Numbered from the stretch's first letter, positions 26,045 through 36,299 are shown. The stretch is 64,000 bases of DNA from Streptomyces sp. NBC_00708 (GCA_036226585.1 CP108997.1:4278001-4342000), one strand, 5' to 3'. Numbers and translations are program-made. The notes: a model not told the origin generated them from the sequence alone.

Positions 26045-27067
26045 ATGCTGATCGCTCAGCGTCCGTCGCTGACCGAAGAGGTCGTCGACGAGTTCCGCTC
26101 CCGGTTCGTCATCGAGCCGCTGGAGCCGGGCTTCGGCTACACCCTCGGCAACTCCCTGCGTCGCACGCTCCTCTCCTCGATCCCGGGTGCCGCTGTCACC
26201 AGCATCCGCATCGACGGTGTCCTGCACGAGTTCACCACCGTGCCGGGCGTCAAGGAGGACGTGACCGACCTCATCCTCAACATCAAGCAGCTGGTCGTCT
26301 CCTCGGAGCACGACGAGCCGGTCGTGATGTACCTGCGCAAGCAGGGCCCCGGCCTGGTCACCGCCGCGGACATCGCGCCGCCGGCCGGTGTCGAGGTGCA
26401 CAACCCGGACCTGGTCCTGGCCACGCTGAACGGCAAGGGCAAGCTGGAGATGGAGCTGACCGTCGAGCGCGGTCGCGGCTACGTCTCCGCCGTCCAGAAC
26501 AAGCAGGCGGGCCAGGAGATCGGCCGTATCCCGGTCGACTCCATCTACTCGCCGGTGCTCAAGGTCACGTACAAGGTCGAGGCGACCCGTGTCGAGCAGC
26601 GCACCGACTTCGACAAGCTGATCGTCGACGTCGAGACCAAGCAGGCCATGCGTCCGCGTGACGCGATGGCGTCGGCCGGTAAGACCCTGGTCGAGCTGTT
26701 CGGTCTGGCGCGCGAGCTCAACATCGACGCCGAGGGCATCGACATGGGCCCGTCGCCGACGGACGCCGCGCTCGCGGCGGACCTGGCGCTGCCGATCGAG
26801 GAGCTGGAGCTCACGGTCCGCTCGTACAACTGCCTCAAGCGCGAGGGCATCCACTCGGTGGGCGAGCTGGTGGCCCGCTCCGAGGCGGACCTGCTCGACA
26901 TCCGCAACTTCGGTGCGAAGTCGATCGACGAGGTCAAGGCGAAGCTGGCCGGTATGGGTCTGGCGCTGAAGGACTCGCCTCCCGGGTTCGACCCGACCGC
27001 CGCCGCCGATGCGTTTGGCGCGGATGACGACGCGGATGCCGGTTTCGTGGAGACCGAGCAGTACTGA
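26045..27067 (+). CDS. rpoA: RNA polymerase alpha subunit
   Basis: A 340-residue protein. The N-terminal domain (to about 230) includes [20 protein letters not shown] and [11 protein letters not shown], used for dimerisation and beta/beta' binding. The C-terminal domain (about 250-310) has [20 protein letters not shown] and [17 protein letters not shown], which binds UP elements and activators. An acidic tail with [15 protein letters not shown] ends the protein. The ATG follows GAAGGATTCACATC. It is separated from rpsK by a strong hairpin. Confidence 0.99.
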   Translation: MLIAQRPSLTEEVVDEFRSRFVIEPLEPGFGYTLGNSLRRTLLSSIPGAAVTSIRIDGVLHEFTTVPGVKEDVTDLILNIKQLVVSSEHDEPVVMYLRKQGPGLVTAADIAPPAGVEVHNPDLVLATLNGKGKLEMELTVERGRGYVSAVQNKQAGQEIGRIPVDSIYSPVLKVTYKVEATRVEQRTDFDKLIVDVETKQAMRPRDAMASAGKTLVELFGLARELNIDAEGIDMGPSPTDAALAADLALPIEELELTVRSYNCLKREGIHSVGELVARSEADLLDIRNFGAKSIDEVKAKLAGMGLALKDSPPGFDPTAAADAFGADDDADAGFVETEQY

Positions 27068-27123
27068 GTCGCCTCCCGGCTGGGGTGTCCGTTCTGGGTG
27101 CCCCGGTCCGGGCGAGGGCTTTT

Positions 27124-27148
27124 GTCCTCAATCGCCGGACGGGCTTGA
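27124..27148 (+). repeat. dispersed 25-bp intergenic repeat, copy in the rpoA-rplQ spacer (a)
   Basis: An exact copy of the consensus that starts GTCCTCAAT and ends with the core CGCCGGACGGGCTTGA. It lies 57 bases after rpoA. A second exact copy follows 45 bases later, each preceded by GAGG-CTTT and followed by an AGCT or TTTT context. Confidence 0.85.
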
Positions 27149-27168
27149 GCTGGTTCGGCTGAGGCTTT

Positions 27169-27193
27169 GTCCTCAATCGCCGGACGGGCTTGA
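27169..27193 (+). repeat. dispersed 25-bp intergenic repeat, copy in the rpoA-rplQ spacer (b)
   Basis: The second exact copy of the repeat in the same spacer, same orientation. With copy (a) it forms a short tandem array between two essential genes; the spacer (27068-27316, 249 bases) holds nothing else recognisable apart from the rplQ ribosome binding site. Confidence 0.85.
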
Positions 27194-27316
27194 TTTTCGA
27201 GCTGAGGCTCGATGTCGAGTGCGGACGGCATTCATCACACTTCCGCTCGGCGGCCGCCGGGTGGGAACTGACATCGGTACCTGATACGGCCGGTGCAGCA
27301 CACAAGGAGAAAACCC

Positions 27317-27793
27317 ATGCCGAAGCCCGCCAAGGGTGCCCGTCTGGGCGGCAGCGCCGCGCACGAGAAGCTTCTTCTCAACAACCTCGCGAAGTCGCTG
27401 TTCGAGCACGGCCGCATCACCACGACCGAGGCCAAGGCTCGCCGCCTGCGTCCGGTCGCGGAGCGTTTCATCACCAAGGCGAAGAAGGGCGACATCCACA
27501 ACCGTCGCCTGGTGCTGCAGTCGATCACGGACAAGGGCGTCGTCCACACGCTCTTCACCGAGATCGCCCCGCGGTACGAGAACCGCCCCGGTGGTTACAC
27601 CCGCATCACCAAGATCGGCAACCGTCGTGGCGACAACGCCCCGATGGCCGTCATCGAGCTGGTCGAGGCGCTGACCGTGGCGCAGCAGGCCACCGGTGAG
27701 GCCGAGGCCGCCACCAAGCGTGCGGTCAAGGAAGACGCGGCCAAGAAGGACGAGACCCCGGTCGAGTCCGTCGAGGACGCGCAGGACGCCTGA
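27317..27793 (+). CDS. rplQ: 50S ribosomal protein L17
   Basis: A 158-residue L17. The start is the ATG at 27317 ([20 protein letters not shown]), with AAGGAGAAAACCC upstream; the frame opens 8 codons earlier. The core has [20 protein letters not shown] and [21 protein letters not shown] 35-residue acidic Lys/Glu/Ala tail extends beyond the E. coli length. Confidence 0.98.
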   Translation: MPKPAKGARLGGSAAHEKLLLNNLAKSLFEHGRITTTEAKARRLRPVAERFITKAKKGDIHNRRLVLQSITDKGVVHTLFTEIAPRYENRPGGYTRITKIGNRRGDNAPMAVIELVEALTVAQQATGEAEAATKRAVKEDAAKKDETPVESVEDAQDA

Positions 27794-27809
27794 GCGTTCC
27801 GGAACCACT

Positions 27810-27851
27810 GAACGGGTCCGCATCTCCCTCCGGGGCGGTGCGGGCCCGTTC
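27810..27851 (+). terminator. hairpin between rplQ and truA
   Basis: GAACGGGTCCGCA (27810-27822) and TGCGGGCCCGTTC (27839-27851) pair over 13 positions with one T/G pairing, enclosing a 16-base loop. It lies 16 bases after rplQ and likely reduces transcription into truA. Confidence 0.65.
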
Positions 27852-27880
27852 GGCTGTGCGGGATCTTGAGAGGATGCGCT

Positions 27881-28735
27881 GTGAGTGACGAGGTGGAGCC
27901 CGGCTTCGTACGGGTGCGGCTGGACCTGGCCTATGACGGCAAGGACTTCTCGGGCTGGGCGAAGCAGACCGCCCGGCGGACGGTCCAGGGGGAGATCGAG
28001 GACGCGCTGCGGACCGTGACCCGCTCCTCGCGCACGTACGACCTGACGGTGGCGGGGCGCACCGACGCCGGGGTGCACGCCCGGGGTCAGGTCGCCCATG
28101 TGGACCTGCCGGCCGAGGTGTGGGCCGAGCACGAGGAGAAGCTGCTGCGGCGGCTGGCCGGGCGGATGGCGCCCGATGTGCGGGTCTGGCGGATCGCGGA
28201 GGCGCCGGCGGGGTTCAACGCCCGGTTCTCCGCGCTGTGGCGCCGGTACGCGTACCGCATCGCCGACCGCCCCGGCGGCGTCGACCCCCTGCTGAGGGGC
28301 CATGTGCTCTGGCACGACCGGCCGCTGGACGTGGCCGCGATGAACGCCGCGGCGGCCCGGATGACCGGGGAGCACGACTTCGCCGCGTACTGCAAGAAGC
28401 GCGAGGGCGCGACGACGATCCGGACGCTCCAGAAGCTGCACTGGGTGCGGGACGCGGAGACCGGGATCATCACCGGGACCGTGCAGGCGGACGCCTTCTG
28501 CCACAACATGGTGCGGGCCCTGGTCGGCGCGATGCTGTTCGTGGGCGACGGCCGGCGCCCCGACCCGTGGCCGGCCGAGGTGCTGGCGGCCGGGGTGCGC
28601 GACCCCGGGGTGCACGTGGTGCGCCCGCACGGGCTGACGCTGGAGGAGGTCGCGTACCCGGCGGACGGGCTGCTGGCGGCGCGGGCGCTGGAGGCCCGCA
28701 ATGTGCGGTCGCTGCCGGGGACCGGGTGCTGCTAG
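27881..28735 (+). CDS. truA: tRNA pseudouridine(38-40) synthase TruA
   Basis: A 284-residue protein from the GTG at 27881, with GAGAGGA upstream; the frame opens at a TTG 5 codons earlier. The catalytic Asp lies in [20 protein letters not shown]. Other conserved parts are [18 protein letters not shown] near the N-terminus, [16 protein letters not shown] and [14 protein letters not shown]. It modifies the tRNA anticodon arm. It follows rplQ as in many bacteria and converges on the next gene. Confidence 0.96.
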   Translation: MSDEVEPGFVRVRLDLAYDGKDFSGWAKQTARRTVQGEIEDALRTVTRSSRTYDLTVAGRTDAGVHARGQVAHVDLPAEVWAEHEEKLLRRLAGRMAPDVRVWRIAEAPAGFNARFSALWRRYAYRIADRPGGVDPLLRGHVLWHDRPLDVAAMNAAAARMTGEHDFAAYCKKREGATTIRTLQKLHWVRDAETGIITGTVQADAFCHNMVRALVGAMLFVGDGRRPDPWPAEVLAAGVRDPGVHVVRPHGLTLEEVAYPADGLLAARALEARNVRSLPGTGCC

Positions 28736-28754
28736 GCCGTACGCCGTGCGGGCC

Positions 28755-29618
28755 CTACGTCGTGGTGAGGTTCGCGGCGGCCGACGCCTGGACCTCGCCG
28801 CGGTGGCGGATCCGGCGGAACGTGTAGTCGGTGAGGTCGTCGCCGGTGGTGTAGACGTTCTTGTCGGCCTCGGTGACGTTCCCGCCGGCGGTGAAGCCGC
28901 CGACCGTGAAGTACGCGTACCGGCCGTACGAGTTCGCCGTGCGGCGGCAGATCACGCCGTCGCGGCAGAAGACCGGGACGCCCGACCCGCTCAGCGAGGC
29001 CAGCCCGCCGCTCGCCAGCCGCGCGGTCCGCTTCGCCCGGTCCTCCGTGTCGAAGACCGCGATGCCCACGGTGACCGCCACGCCGTCCCGGCTGTACGTG
29101 GCCCGGATGACCCGGTCGCAGCCGTTGGCGGTGAGGATCGCGCCCAGCGCGCCCTGGGTGGTCGCCGCGCACTGCTCGGTGCGGTGGGTCGCGCCCCTGG
29201 TGTACGTACGGCCTCCGGCGATCAGCTTGTCGTCGGGGAAGAAGGCGTCGACGGTGACCGGCAGCCGGTCCTTCTTCACGTCGGCTATGTAGTCCCGGGG
29301 GTCCGGCGGGGGCGGGGGCGCCACCGAGGAGAAGGACGGCTCGGGCGCGGGGAGCTCGGTCGGCAGGTCGTCCGCCGTGGGCAGCTCGCTCGCGTGCTTC
29401 CCGGCGCCCTTGCCGGAGCCGTCGCCGTTCGCCGAGACGACCGCCGTCGCCACGAGCGCGGCGACCGCCGCGGTGGCGACCGCGCCGCCGCCGATGAGCA
29501 GCCACTTCTTGCGCCTGGCACGGGCCGCCGACGCCTCGGCGAGCGCCTCCCAGTCGGGAGTCCCGCCGTTCCCGGGCCCCTCGGAGGGCCCCCCGTCCCC
29601 AAAGCTCATGCCGCGCAT
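28755..29618 (-). CDS. membrane-anchored extracytoplasmic protein, unknown function
   Basis: A 287-residue protein; the ATG at 29616-29618 has GGAGG 7 bases upstream, while the frame extends to 29669. A short cytoplasmic part containing DWEALAEASAARARRKK precedes one membrane segment (about 38-62, LLIGGGAVATAAVAALVATA). A Pro-rich linker (VAPPPPPDPRDY) and an outside domain follow, with five Cys residues (around TEQCAATTQG, NGCDRV, FCRDGVICRR). No catalytic motif is visible. Similar anchored proteins of unknown role are common in Streptomyces. It is divergent from the ABC-F gene. Confidence 0.75.
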   Translation of the reverse strand: MRGMSFGDGGPSEGPGNGGTPDWEALAEASAARARRKKWLLIGGGAVATAAVAALVATAVVSANGDGSGKGAGKHASELPTADDLPTELPAPEPSFSSVAPPPPPDPRDYIADVKKDRLPVTVDAFFPDDKLIAGGRTYTRGATHRTEQCAATTQGALGAILTANGCDRVIRATYSRDGVAVTVGIAVFDTEDRAKRTARLASGGLASLSGSGVPVFCRDGVICRRTANSYGRYAYFTVGGFTAGGNVTEADKNVYTTGDDLTDYTFRRIRHRGEVQASAAANLTTT

Positions 29619-29677
29619 CCTAGAGCCTCCCGTAAACCGGTTGGGTCCACGCTCCGCGGCCCGTGACAATGCTCTGC

Positions 29678-31297
29678 ATGGGACATCTCGAAGCAGGCCA
29701 CCTGGAGTACTACCTACCGGACGGGCGGGTGCTGCTCGGCGATGCCTCGTTCCGGGTGGCCGACGGTGCCGTGGTCGCCCTCGTCGGGGCGAACGGCGCC
29801 GGCAAGACCACGCTGCTGCGGCTGCTCGCCGGGGAGCTCCAGCCGCACGGCGGCTCGGTGTCCGTGAGCGGCGGGCTCGGCGTGATGCGGCAGTTCGTGG
29901 GCTCGGTGCGCGACGAGCGCACGGTCCGCGACCTGCTGGTCTCCGTCGCTCAGCCGCGTATCCAGGAGGCCGCGCTGGCCGTCGACCGGGCCGAGGAGCG
30001 CATCCTCACCGTCGACGACGAGGCCGCGCAGATGGCGTACGCGCAGGCGCTGAGCGACTGGGCGGAGGTGCGGGGCTACGAGGCCGAGACGCTCTGGGAC
30101 ATGTGCACCATGGCCGCGCTCGGCGTCCCGTACGAGAAGGCGCAGTGGCGCGAGGTGCGCACGCTGTCCGGCGGTGAGCAGAAGCGGCTGGTCCTGGAGG
30201 CGCTGCTGCGCGGGCCCGACGAGGTGCTGCTGCTCGACGAGCCGGACAACTATCTGGACGTCCCCGGCAAGCGGTGGCTGGAGGAGCGGCTGAAGGAGAC
30301 CCGTAAGACGGTCCTCTTCGTCTCCCACGACCGGGAGCTGCTGTCCCGGGCCGCGCAGAAGATCGTCAGCGTGGAGCCGGGCCCGGCCGGCAGCGATGTC
30401 TGGGTGCACGGCGGTGGCTTCGACACGTACCACCAGGCCCGCAAGGAGCGCTTCGCCCGCTTCGAGGAGCTGCTGCGGCGCTGGGAGGAGGAGCACAAGC
30501 GGCTGAGGGCGCTCGTGCTCCGCCTGCGCCAGCAGGCGGCGATCAGCCCCGACATGGCGAGCCGCTACCACGCGATGCAGACCCGCTTCCGGAAGTTCGA
30601 GGAGGCGGGCCCGCCGCCGGAGCCGCCGCGCGAGCAGGACATCCGGATGCGGCTGCGCGGCGGCCGGACCGGGGTGCGCGCGGTGACCTGCGCGCAGCTG
30701 GAGCTGACCGGCCTGATGAAACCGTTCGACCTGGAGATCTTCTACGGGGAACGGGTCGCGGTCCTCGGCTCCAACGGCTCCGGCAAGTCCCACTTCCTGC
30801 GTCTCCTCGCGGGCGAGCCCGTCGCGCACACGGGGGAGTGGAAGCTGGGCGCGCGGGTCGTCCCCGGGCACTTCGCGCAGACCCACGCGCACCCGGAGCT
30901 GCTGGGCCGCACGCTCGTCGACATCCTGTGGACGGAGCACGCCAGGGACCGGGGCGCGGCGATGTCCGTGCTGCGCCGCTACGAGCTGGAGCGGCAGGGG
31001 GACCAGCCGTTCGAGAAGCTCTCGGGCGGCCAGCAGGCCCGGTTCCAGATCCTGCTCCTGGAGCTGTCCGGCACGACCGCGCTGCTGCTCGACGAGCCGA
31101 CGGACAACCTGGACCTGGAATCGGCGGAGGCGCTGCAGGACGGTCTGGAGGCGTACGAGGGCACGGTGGTCGCGGTGACCCACGACCGGTGGTTCGCGAA
31201 GAGCTTCGACCGGTACCTGGTCTTCGGTTCGGACGGGGTCGTACGGGAGACGTCGGAGCCGGTGTGGGACGAGCGGCGGGTCGAGCGGGCGCGGTAG
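29678..31297 (+). CDS. ABC-F family ATP-binding protein
   Basis: A 539-residue soluble protein with two ATPase domains and no membrane part. Walker A motifs are GANGAGKTTLLRLL and GSNGSGKSHFLRLL. The signature motifs are LSGGEQKRLVLEALL and LSGGQQARFQILLLEL. Walker B motifs are VLLLDEPDNYLD and ALLLDEPTDNLD. A charged helical linker (about 250-315, RRWEEEHKRLRALVLRLRQQ) is the ABC-F arm that enters the ribosomal E site. The start is uncertain: ATG at 29678 (MGHLEAGHLEYYL), ATG at 29669 or GTG at 29663, none with a good Shine-Dalgarno. A role in translation or antibiotic protection is inferred from the family. Confidence 0.9.
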   Translation: MGHLEAGHLEYYLPDGRVLLGDASFRVADGAVVALVGANGAGKTTLLRLLAGELQPHGGSVSVSGGLGVMRQFVGSVRDERTVRDLLVSVAQPRIQEAALAVDRAEERILTVDDEAAQMAYAQALSDWAEVRGYEAETLWDMCTMAALGVPYEKAQWREVRTLSGGEQKRLVLEALLRGPDEVLLLDEPDNYLDVPGKRWLEERLKETRKTVLFVSHDRELLSRAAQKIVSVEPGPAGSDVWVHGGGFDTYHQARKERFARFEELLRRWEEEHKRLRALVLRLRQQAAISPDMASRYHAMQTRFRKFEEAGPPPEPPREQDIRMRLRGGRTGVRAVTCAQLELTGLMKPFDLEIFYGERVAVLGSNGSGKSHFLRLLAGEPVAHTGEWKLGARVVPGHFAQTHAHPELLGRTLVDILWTEHARDRGAAMSVLRRYELERQGDQPFEKLSGGQQARFQILLLELSGTTALLLDEPTDNLDLESAEALQDGLEAYEGTVVAVTHDRWFAKSFDRYLVFGSDGVVRETSEPVWDERRVERAR

Positions 31298-31310
31298 CCG
31301 GGGGCGCGTT

Positions 31311-31340
31311 TTGACCCGTCCGGGACCGGGCGGGTAGTCT
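31311..31340 (+). promoter_or_regulatory. candidate vegetative promoter for rplM-rpsI
   Basis: TTGACC (31311-31316) and TAGTCT (31335-31340) spaced by 18 bases, a good match to the Streptomyces HrdB consensus. A leader of about 180 bases to the rplM start follows. Confidence 0.65.
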
Positions 31341-31524
31341 CGACCTTTGTTATGCGTTCGGGCTGCGCCGCAATGGTGTGCAGAGCCCTTGCGCAGGTTC
31401 TCTGGAGCAGTTACCAGTGGCACGCATACGGGCATCGTCCCGGCATTGTGCGCCCCAGCTGCATGATCGCTTCAGAGGTGTCGTGTGTCTGGACCCCATC
31501 CACTGAAGAAGCGAAGGCTACGAA

Positions 31525-31968
31525 GTGCGTACGTACAGCCCCAAGCCCGGCGATGTGACTCGCCAGTGGCACATCATTGACGCTCGGGACATCGTCCTCG
31601 GCCGTCTCGCCACCACGGCTGCGAACCTCCTCCGAGGCAAGCACAAGGCGATCTACGCCCCCCACATGGACATGGGCGACTTCGTCATCATCATCAACGC
31701 CGACAAGGTTCACCTGTCCGGCAACAAGCGGACCCAGAAGATGGCCTACCGCCACTCCGGGTTCCCGGGCGGTCTGCGCTCCGTGCGCTACGACGACCTC
31801 CTCGCGAACAACCCCGAGAAGGCCGTCGAGAAGGCCATCAAGGGCATGATCCCCAAGAACTCCCTGGGCCGCCAGATGATCTCGAAGCTGAAGGTCTACG
31901 CGGGCGACCAGCACCCGCACGCTGCGCAGCAGCCGGTCCCGTACGAGATCACCCAGGTCGCGCAGTAG
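31525..31968 (+). CDS. rplM: 50S ribosomal protein L13
   Basis: A 147-residue L13 starting at GTG ([20 protein letters not shown] after the start). It shows [20 protein letters not shown] and the C-terminal [36 protein letters not shown] precedes the start. It is cotranscribed with rpsI, 45 bases downstream. Confidence 0.99.
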   Translation: MRTYSPKPGDVTRQWHIIDARDIVLGRLATTAANLLRGKHKAIYAPHMDMGDFVIIINADKVHLSGNKRTQKMAYRHSGFPGGLRSVRYDDLLANNPEKAVEKAIKGMIPKNSLGRQMISKLKVYAGDQHPHAAQQPVPYEITQVAQ

Positions 31969-32013
31969 TTCCGGCCTCCCCCCAAAGACATAAAGAAAGA
32001 TCTGAGGAGAATC

Positions 32014-32538
32014 GTGGCCGAGACCACTGTTGAGACCGTCGAGGGCACCGAGGGCGAGGAGACCTACGCCGAGGTGACCACCTTCGAGTCGGAGGTCCCC
32101 GTCGAGGGTGAGTACACCTCCGAGTCGCTCGCCGGCCGCTTCGGCGACCCGCAGCCCGCCGCCGGCCTTGGCCGTCGCAAGAACGCCATCGCCCGCGTCC
32201 GGATCGTTCCGGGCACCGGCAAGTGGAAGATCAACGGGCGCACCCTCGAGAGCTACTTCCCGAACAAGGTGCACCAGCAGGAAGTCAACGAGCCCTTCAA
32301 GGTGCTCGAGCTCGACGGCCGTTACGACGTCATCGCCCGCATCGCGGGTGGCGGCGTCTCGGGTCAGGCCGGCGCCCTGCGCCTCGGCGTGGCCCGCGCG
32401 CTGAACGAGGCGGACGTGGACAACAACCGCGCGACGCTGAAGAAGGCCGGCTTCCTCTCCCGCGACGACCGTGCGGTCGAGCGCAAGAAGGCCGGTCTCA
32501 AGAAGGCCCGCAAGGCCCCGCAGTACAGCAAGCGCTAA
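32014..32538 (+). CDS. rpsI: 30S ribosomal protein S9 with an acidic N-terminal extension
   Basis: A 174-residue S9; the core starts near residue 50 ([20 protein letters not shown]) and ends with the P-site tail [17 protein letters not shown]. The first 45 residues are acidic ([20 protein letters not shown]), an extension absent in E. coli S9 (130 residues). The GTG at 32014 follows TGAGGAGAATC. Confidence 0.99.
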   Translation: MAETTVETVEGTEGEETYAEVTTFESEVPVEGEYTSESLAGRFGDPQPAAGLGRRKNAIARVRIVPGTGKWKINGRTLESYFPNKVHQQEVNEPFKVLELDGRYDVIARIAGGGVSGQAGALRLGVARALNEADVDNNRATLKKAGFLSRDDRAVERKKAGLKKARKAPQYSKR

Positions 32539-32565
32539 ACCGCCTGCTCATCCGCGTTACACGTT

Positions 32566-32598
32566 CGCCCCGGCGGCACACCTCGTGCTGCCGGGGCG
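32566..32598 (+). terminator. terminator after rpsI
   Basis: The stem CGCCCCGGCGGCAC (from 32566) pairs with GTGCTGCCGGGGCG (to 32598) with one internal mismatch and a 5-base loop, followed by TTCGTTTAT. It is a good intrinsic terminator between rpsI and glmM. Confidence 0.8.
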
Positions 32599-32702
32599 TT
32601 CGTTTATCGACATCCTCGGGCATATAACGACATAAGGCGTTCATAGGCTTCTTGGTTGCATGATCTGACTTTTGCGTTTCGGAGCACTTTCGGAGGACAC
32701 CA

Positions 32703-34061
32703 GTGGGACGACTCTTCGGCACGGACGGCGTGCGCGGCGTCGCCAATGCGGACCTGACGGCCGAGCTCGCGCTCGGCCTCTCGGTGGCCGCGGCGCACGT
32801 ACTGGCCGAGGCGGGCACCTTCGAGGGCCATCGGCCGACGGCCGTGGTGGGCCGCGACCCACGCGCCTCCGGAGAGTTCCTGGAGGCCGCCGTCGTGGCC
32901 GGCCTCGCGAGCGCGGGCGTCGACGTCCTGCGGGTCGGCGTGCTGCCGACCCCGGCCGTCGCCTACCTCACCGGCGCCCTGGGCGCCGACATCGGGGTCA
33001 TGCTCTCCGCCAGCCACAACGCCATGCCGGACAACGGTGTCAAGTTCTTTGCGCGGGGCGGCCACAAGCTCGCCGACGAGCTGGAGGACCGCATCGAGAC
33101 GGTGTACGAGCAGCACCGCACCGGAGAGCCGTGGTCCCGCCCCACCGGCGCCGGCGTCGGCCGCGTCACCGACTACGCCGAGGGCTTCGACCGCTACGTC
33201 GCCCACCTCATCGGCGTCCTGCCGAACCGGCTCGACGGTCTGAAGGTCGTCCTCGACGAGGCCCACGGCGCCGCCGCCCGCGTCTCGCCCGAGGCGTTCG
33301 CCCGCGCCGGGGCCGAGGTCGTCACGATCGGCGCCGAGCCGGACGGGCTGAACATCAACGACGGCTGCGGCTCCACGCACCTGGAGCTGCTGCGCGCCGC
33401 CGTCGTCGAGCACGGCGCGCACCTGGGCATCGCCCACGACGGCGACGCCGACCGCTGCCTGGCCGTGGACGCGGCGGGCGAGGAGGTCGACGGCGACCAG
33501 ATCCTCGCCGTGCTGGCCCTCGCCATGCGCGAGGCCGGCCAGCTGCGCGGCGACACCGTCGTCGGCACCGTGATGTCGAACCTCGGCTTCAAGATCGCCA
33601 TGGAGCGCGAGGGCATCCAGCTCGTCCAGACCGCCGTCGGCGACCGCTACGTCCTGGAGTCGATGAAGGCCGAGGGCTACGCGCTGGGCGGCGAGCAGTC
33701 CGGACACGTCATCGTCCTGGACCACGCCACGACCGGCGACGGCACGCTGACCGGCCTGATGCTGGCGGCGCGGGTCGCCGCGACGGGCCGCTCGCTCGCG
33801 GAGCTGGCCGGGGTCATGGAGCGCCTGCCGCAGGTCCTCGTCAACGTCCCGGACGTCGACAAGTCCCGCGTGAACACCTCGCAGGAGCTGGCCGCCGCCG
33901 TCACGGAGGCCGAACGCGAGCTGGGCGCCACCGGCCGCGTCCTGCTGCGCCCATCGGGCACGGAGCCGCTGGTGCGGGTCATGGTTGAGGCGGCGGACAT
34001 CGAGCAGGCGCGCGCGGTGGCGGGGCAGCTGGCGGATGTCGTGAAGTCGGCGCTGGGCTAG
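32703..34061 (+). CDS. glmM: phosphoglucosamine mutase
   Basis: A 452-residue enzyme converting glucosamine-6-P to glucosamine-1-P for UDP-GlcNAc and the cell wall. N-terminal FGTDGVRG, the phosphoserine loop LSASHN (Ser104 by alignment), metal loop AHDGDADRC, sugar loop GGEQSGHV and phosphate loop [12 protein letters not shown] are all intact. The GTG start at 32703 follows TTCGGAGGACACCA. With glmS at 47 kb it supplies amino sugars. Confidence 0.98.
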   Translation: MGRLFGTDGVRGVANADLTAELALGLSVAAAHVLAEAGTFEGHRPTAVVGRDPRASGEFLEAAVVAGLASAGVDVLRVGVLPTPAVAYLTGALGADIGVMLSASHNAMPDNGVKFFARGGHKLADELEDRIETVYEQHRTGEPWSRPTGAGVGRVTDYAEGFDRYVAHLIGVLPNRLDGLKVVLDEAHGAAARVSPEAFARAGAEVVTIGAEPDGLNINDGCGSTHLELLRAAVVEHGAHLGIAHDGDADRCLAVDAAGEEVDGDQILAVLALAMREAGQLRGDTVVGTVMSNLGFKIAMEREGIQLVQTAVGDRYVLESMKAEGYALGGEQSGHVIVLDHATTGDGTLTGLMLAARVAATGRSLAELAGVMERLPQVLVNVPDVDKSRVNTSQELAAAVTEAERELGATGRVLLRPSGTEPLVRVMVEAADIEQARAVAGQLADVVKSALG

Positions 34062-34092
34062 TCCGGTTGCTGGGCTGGTCCGGTTGCGTAGA

Positions 34093-34123
34093 GGGGCGGG
34101 TGCGCGTGGGGCGCGCCCGCCCC
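34093..34123. terminator. bidirectional terminator between glmM and the DUF389 gene
   Basis: GGGGCGGGTGCGC (34093-34105) pairs with GCGCGCCCGCCCC (34111-34123), 13 pairs with one G/T, loop GTGGG. It lies between convergent genes, so it can serve both. Confidence 0.75.
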
Positions 34124-34188
34124 TTCGCGCGTCCGGGGCGTGGGCCCGTGCCTCTCGCGCGGCCGGGTGTCCGTGTGCGGCGGCGATG

Positions 34189-35151
34189 TCAGCGCGTCGG
34201 GGCCGTCGGCTTCGTGTGGGCCCGCTGGTGGTGCCGGGTCTTGCGCCACAGGGCCTTCTGGGCCAGCAGCGTCAGTGTGCCCGCGAGCACGATCCCGCCG
34301 AGGTTCGCCAACAGCTGCTGCACGGACCCCGTCATCTGGCCGTAGTCGCGGTAACTGAAGGCCACCGCCGCGTTGGCCGCCGCCGGCACCGTCGTCACCG
34401 AGATCGCGACGCCGATCAGCGCGCCGGACTTGGCGGAGGTCAGGGAGAGCGTCCCGGCGATGCCCGCGAGGAACGCCACCACGAACGACATCCAGTCCGG
34501 CTGCCAGACGAACGCCGTATTCGGCCGCTTCCCCTCGATCATCGACACGTCGAACAGCCCGAAGGCGTCCATCAGCCAGGCGAAGCCGACCGTCAGCAGC
34601 ATGGCCGCGGCGAACCCGCCGATCAGTGCCGACAGCGAGCGCCACACCAGGCGCGGGGCGCGCTGCACCAGCGCCGTCGACACCCCGGCGAGCGGCCCGA
34701 ACTCGGGGCCCACCGCCATCGCGCCCACGATCAGGATCGCGTTGTCCAGCATCACCCCGCAGGCGGCCAGCATCGTCGCGACCGCGAGGAACGCCACATA
34801 GGTGGCGCTGAACGTCGAGTCGTCGTGCGTGGCCTCGACCAGCTCCTCCCACAGCACCGCGTCCGAACCCTCGCCCGGTGCGGCCTCCTCGGCGCGGTCG
34901 GCGCGCGCCGAGAGCGTCAGGTCCATGTTCTCGACGGTGATCGCCCCGAACTCGTCGAGTCCCATCCGCCGCAGCGCCGCGATCAGCTCGTCGCCCGCCT
35001 CGCGCGCCACGTCGCACAGCACGATGTCGCCCACCGGGTCACGCGCGACCCCCGGCAGCACCGCGAGATGGGCGGTGCCGACGGTCCGCTCCAGCAGGTC
35101 CGTCACCTCGTCCGTGCGGCCTTCGGGCACGAGCAGGCGCAGATGCAGCAC
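34189..35151 (-). CDS. DUF389 family membrane protein
   Basis: A 320-residue protein. Residues 1-80 form a small cytoplasmic alpha/beta domain (MLHLRLLVPEGRTDEVTDLL). From about 115 come roughly six membrane segments with the family motifs AACGVMLDNAILIVGAMAVG, PEFGPLAGVSTALVQR and ALIGVAISVTTVPAAANAAV. The function of DUF389 proteins is unknown; transport has been proposed. It lies 18 bases downstream of coaA on the same strand, so cotranscription is likely. Confidence 0.9.
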   Translation of the reverse strand: MLHLRLLVPEGRTDEVTDLLERTVGTAHLAVLPGVARDPVGDIVLCDVAREAGDELIAALRRMGLDEFGAITVENMDLTLSARADRAEEAAPGEGSDAVLWEELVEATHDDSTFSATYVAFLAVATMLAACGVMLDNAILIVGAMAVGPEFGPLAGVSTALVQRAPRLVWRSLSALIGGFAAAMLLTVGFAWLMDAFGLFDVSMIEGKRPNTAFVWQPDWMSFVVAFLAGIAGTLSLTSAKSGALIGVAISVTTVPAAANAAVAFSYRDYGQMTGSVQQLLANLGGIVLAGTLTLLAQKALWRKTRHHQRAHTKPTAPTR

Positions 35152-35169
35152 GGTGCACCCTTTCCGGGA

Positions 35170-36162
35170 TCAGAGCTTGCGCAGCGACAGCCGCTGGACC
35201 TTGTGGTCGGGCCCCTTGCGCAGCACCAGCGTGGCACGGCCCCGGGTCGGCGCCACGTTCTCCACGAGGTTCGGCCGGTTGATGGTGCGCCACATGGTGG
35301 CCGCGTACTCCATCGCCTCGGCCTCGGAGACCTGCGTGTACTTGCGGAAGTACGAGGACGGGTCCTGGAACGCCGTCTCGCGCAGCTTCCGGAAGCGGTT
35401 GAGGTACCAGGTCTCGATGTCCTCCGGCTTGGCGTCCACGTACACGCTGAAGTCGAAGTAGTCGGCGAGCCCCACCCGGGTGCGGCCGTCCTTGCCGGGA
35501 AGCGCGGGCTGGAGGACGTTCAGCCCCTCGACGATCAGGATGTCGGGGCGCCGTACGGTGAGCCGCTCGCCGGGCACGATGTCGTAGATCAGGTGCGAGT
35601 AGACCGGTGCGGTCACCTCGTCCTTGCCCGCCTTGATGTCGGCGACGAAACGGGTGAGGGCGCGGCGGTCGTACGACTCAGGGAACCCCTTGCGCGACAT
35701 CAGGCCGCGCGCGTGGAGCTCCTTCATCGGCAGCAGGAATCCGTCCGTGGTCACCAGTTCCACCCGGGGGTGCTCCGGCCAGCGGGCCAGCAGCGCCCGG
35801 AGGATACGGGCGCTGGTGGACTTGCCGACGGCGACACTGCCCGCGACCCCTATGACGAACGGCGTCCCGCGCTGCGCGCCCTGCCCGTTGCCCGCGTCCC
35901 CGAGGAAGGTGTTCAGCGCGCCGCGCAGCCCGGAGGTGGCCTGCACGTACAGGTTCAGCAACCGCGAGAGCGGCAGATAGACGTCCCGCACCTCGTCGAG
36001 ATCGATGACGTCCCCGAGCCCGCGCAGCCGCTCCACCTCCTCGGCGGTCAGCGGCAGCGGCGTCTTGTCGCGCAGCGCGCTCCACTCCGCCCGGGAGAGA
36101 TCGACGTACGGCGTCGCCGCGTGCTCGGCGCGGCGGGGGCTCCGTGCGGGTGAGGTGATCAC
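35170..36162 (-). CDS. coaA: pantothenate kinase, type I (CoaA)
   Basis: A 330-residue kinase for the first step of CoA synthesis. The P-loop is [17 protein letters not shown]. Further CoaA blocks are [57 protein letters not shown] and FSVYVDA. Mycobacteria and Streptomyces use this prokaryotic type, which is feedback-inhibited by CoA. The start ATG is at 36160-36162; the first 20 residues ([16 protein letters not shown]) are poorly conserved. Confidence 0.97.
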   Translation of the reverse strand: MITSPARSPRRAEHAATPYVDLSRAEWSALRDKTPLPLTAEEVERLRGLGDVIDLDEVRDVYLPLSRLLNLYVQATSGLRGALNTFLGDAGNGQGAQRGTPFVIGVAGSVAVGKSTSARILRALLARWPEHPRVELVTTDGFLLPMKELHARGLMSRKGFPESYDRRALTRFVADIKAGKDEVTAPVYSHLIYDIVPGERLTVRRPDILIVEGLNVLQPALPGKDGRTRVGLADYFDFSVYVDAKPEDIETWYLNRFRKLRETAFQDPSSYFRKYTQVSEAEAMEYAATMWRTINRPNLVENVAPTRGRATLVLRKGPDHKVQRLSLRKL

Positions 36163-36299
36163 GTCTTCATTGTTGCGGGAGTTTTAAGCGAGCGGGGGGT
36201 GGGCTCGGTCACGTGGGGGAGGGGGCGTACCGCTGCGGGGCCTGTACCCGGGCGCTGGTAGCCTGCCGCCCCGCCTTTCACTTACGTAACGAGGTGCGC

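Noticed and set aside
27124..27193. Tandem 25-bp repeats considered as a CRISPR array
   Set aside because: Only two copies, 20-base spacer-like gap, no cas genes, and the same unit is dispersed over the window.
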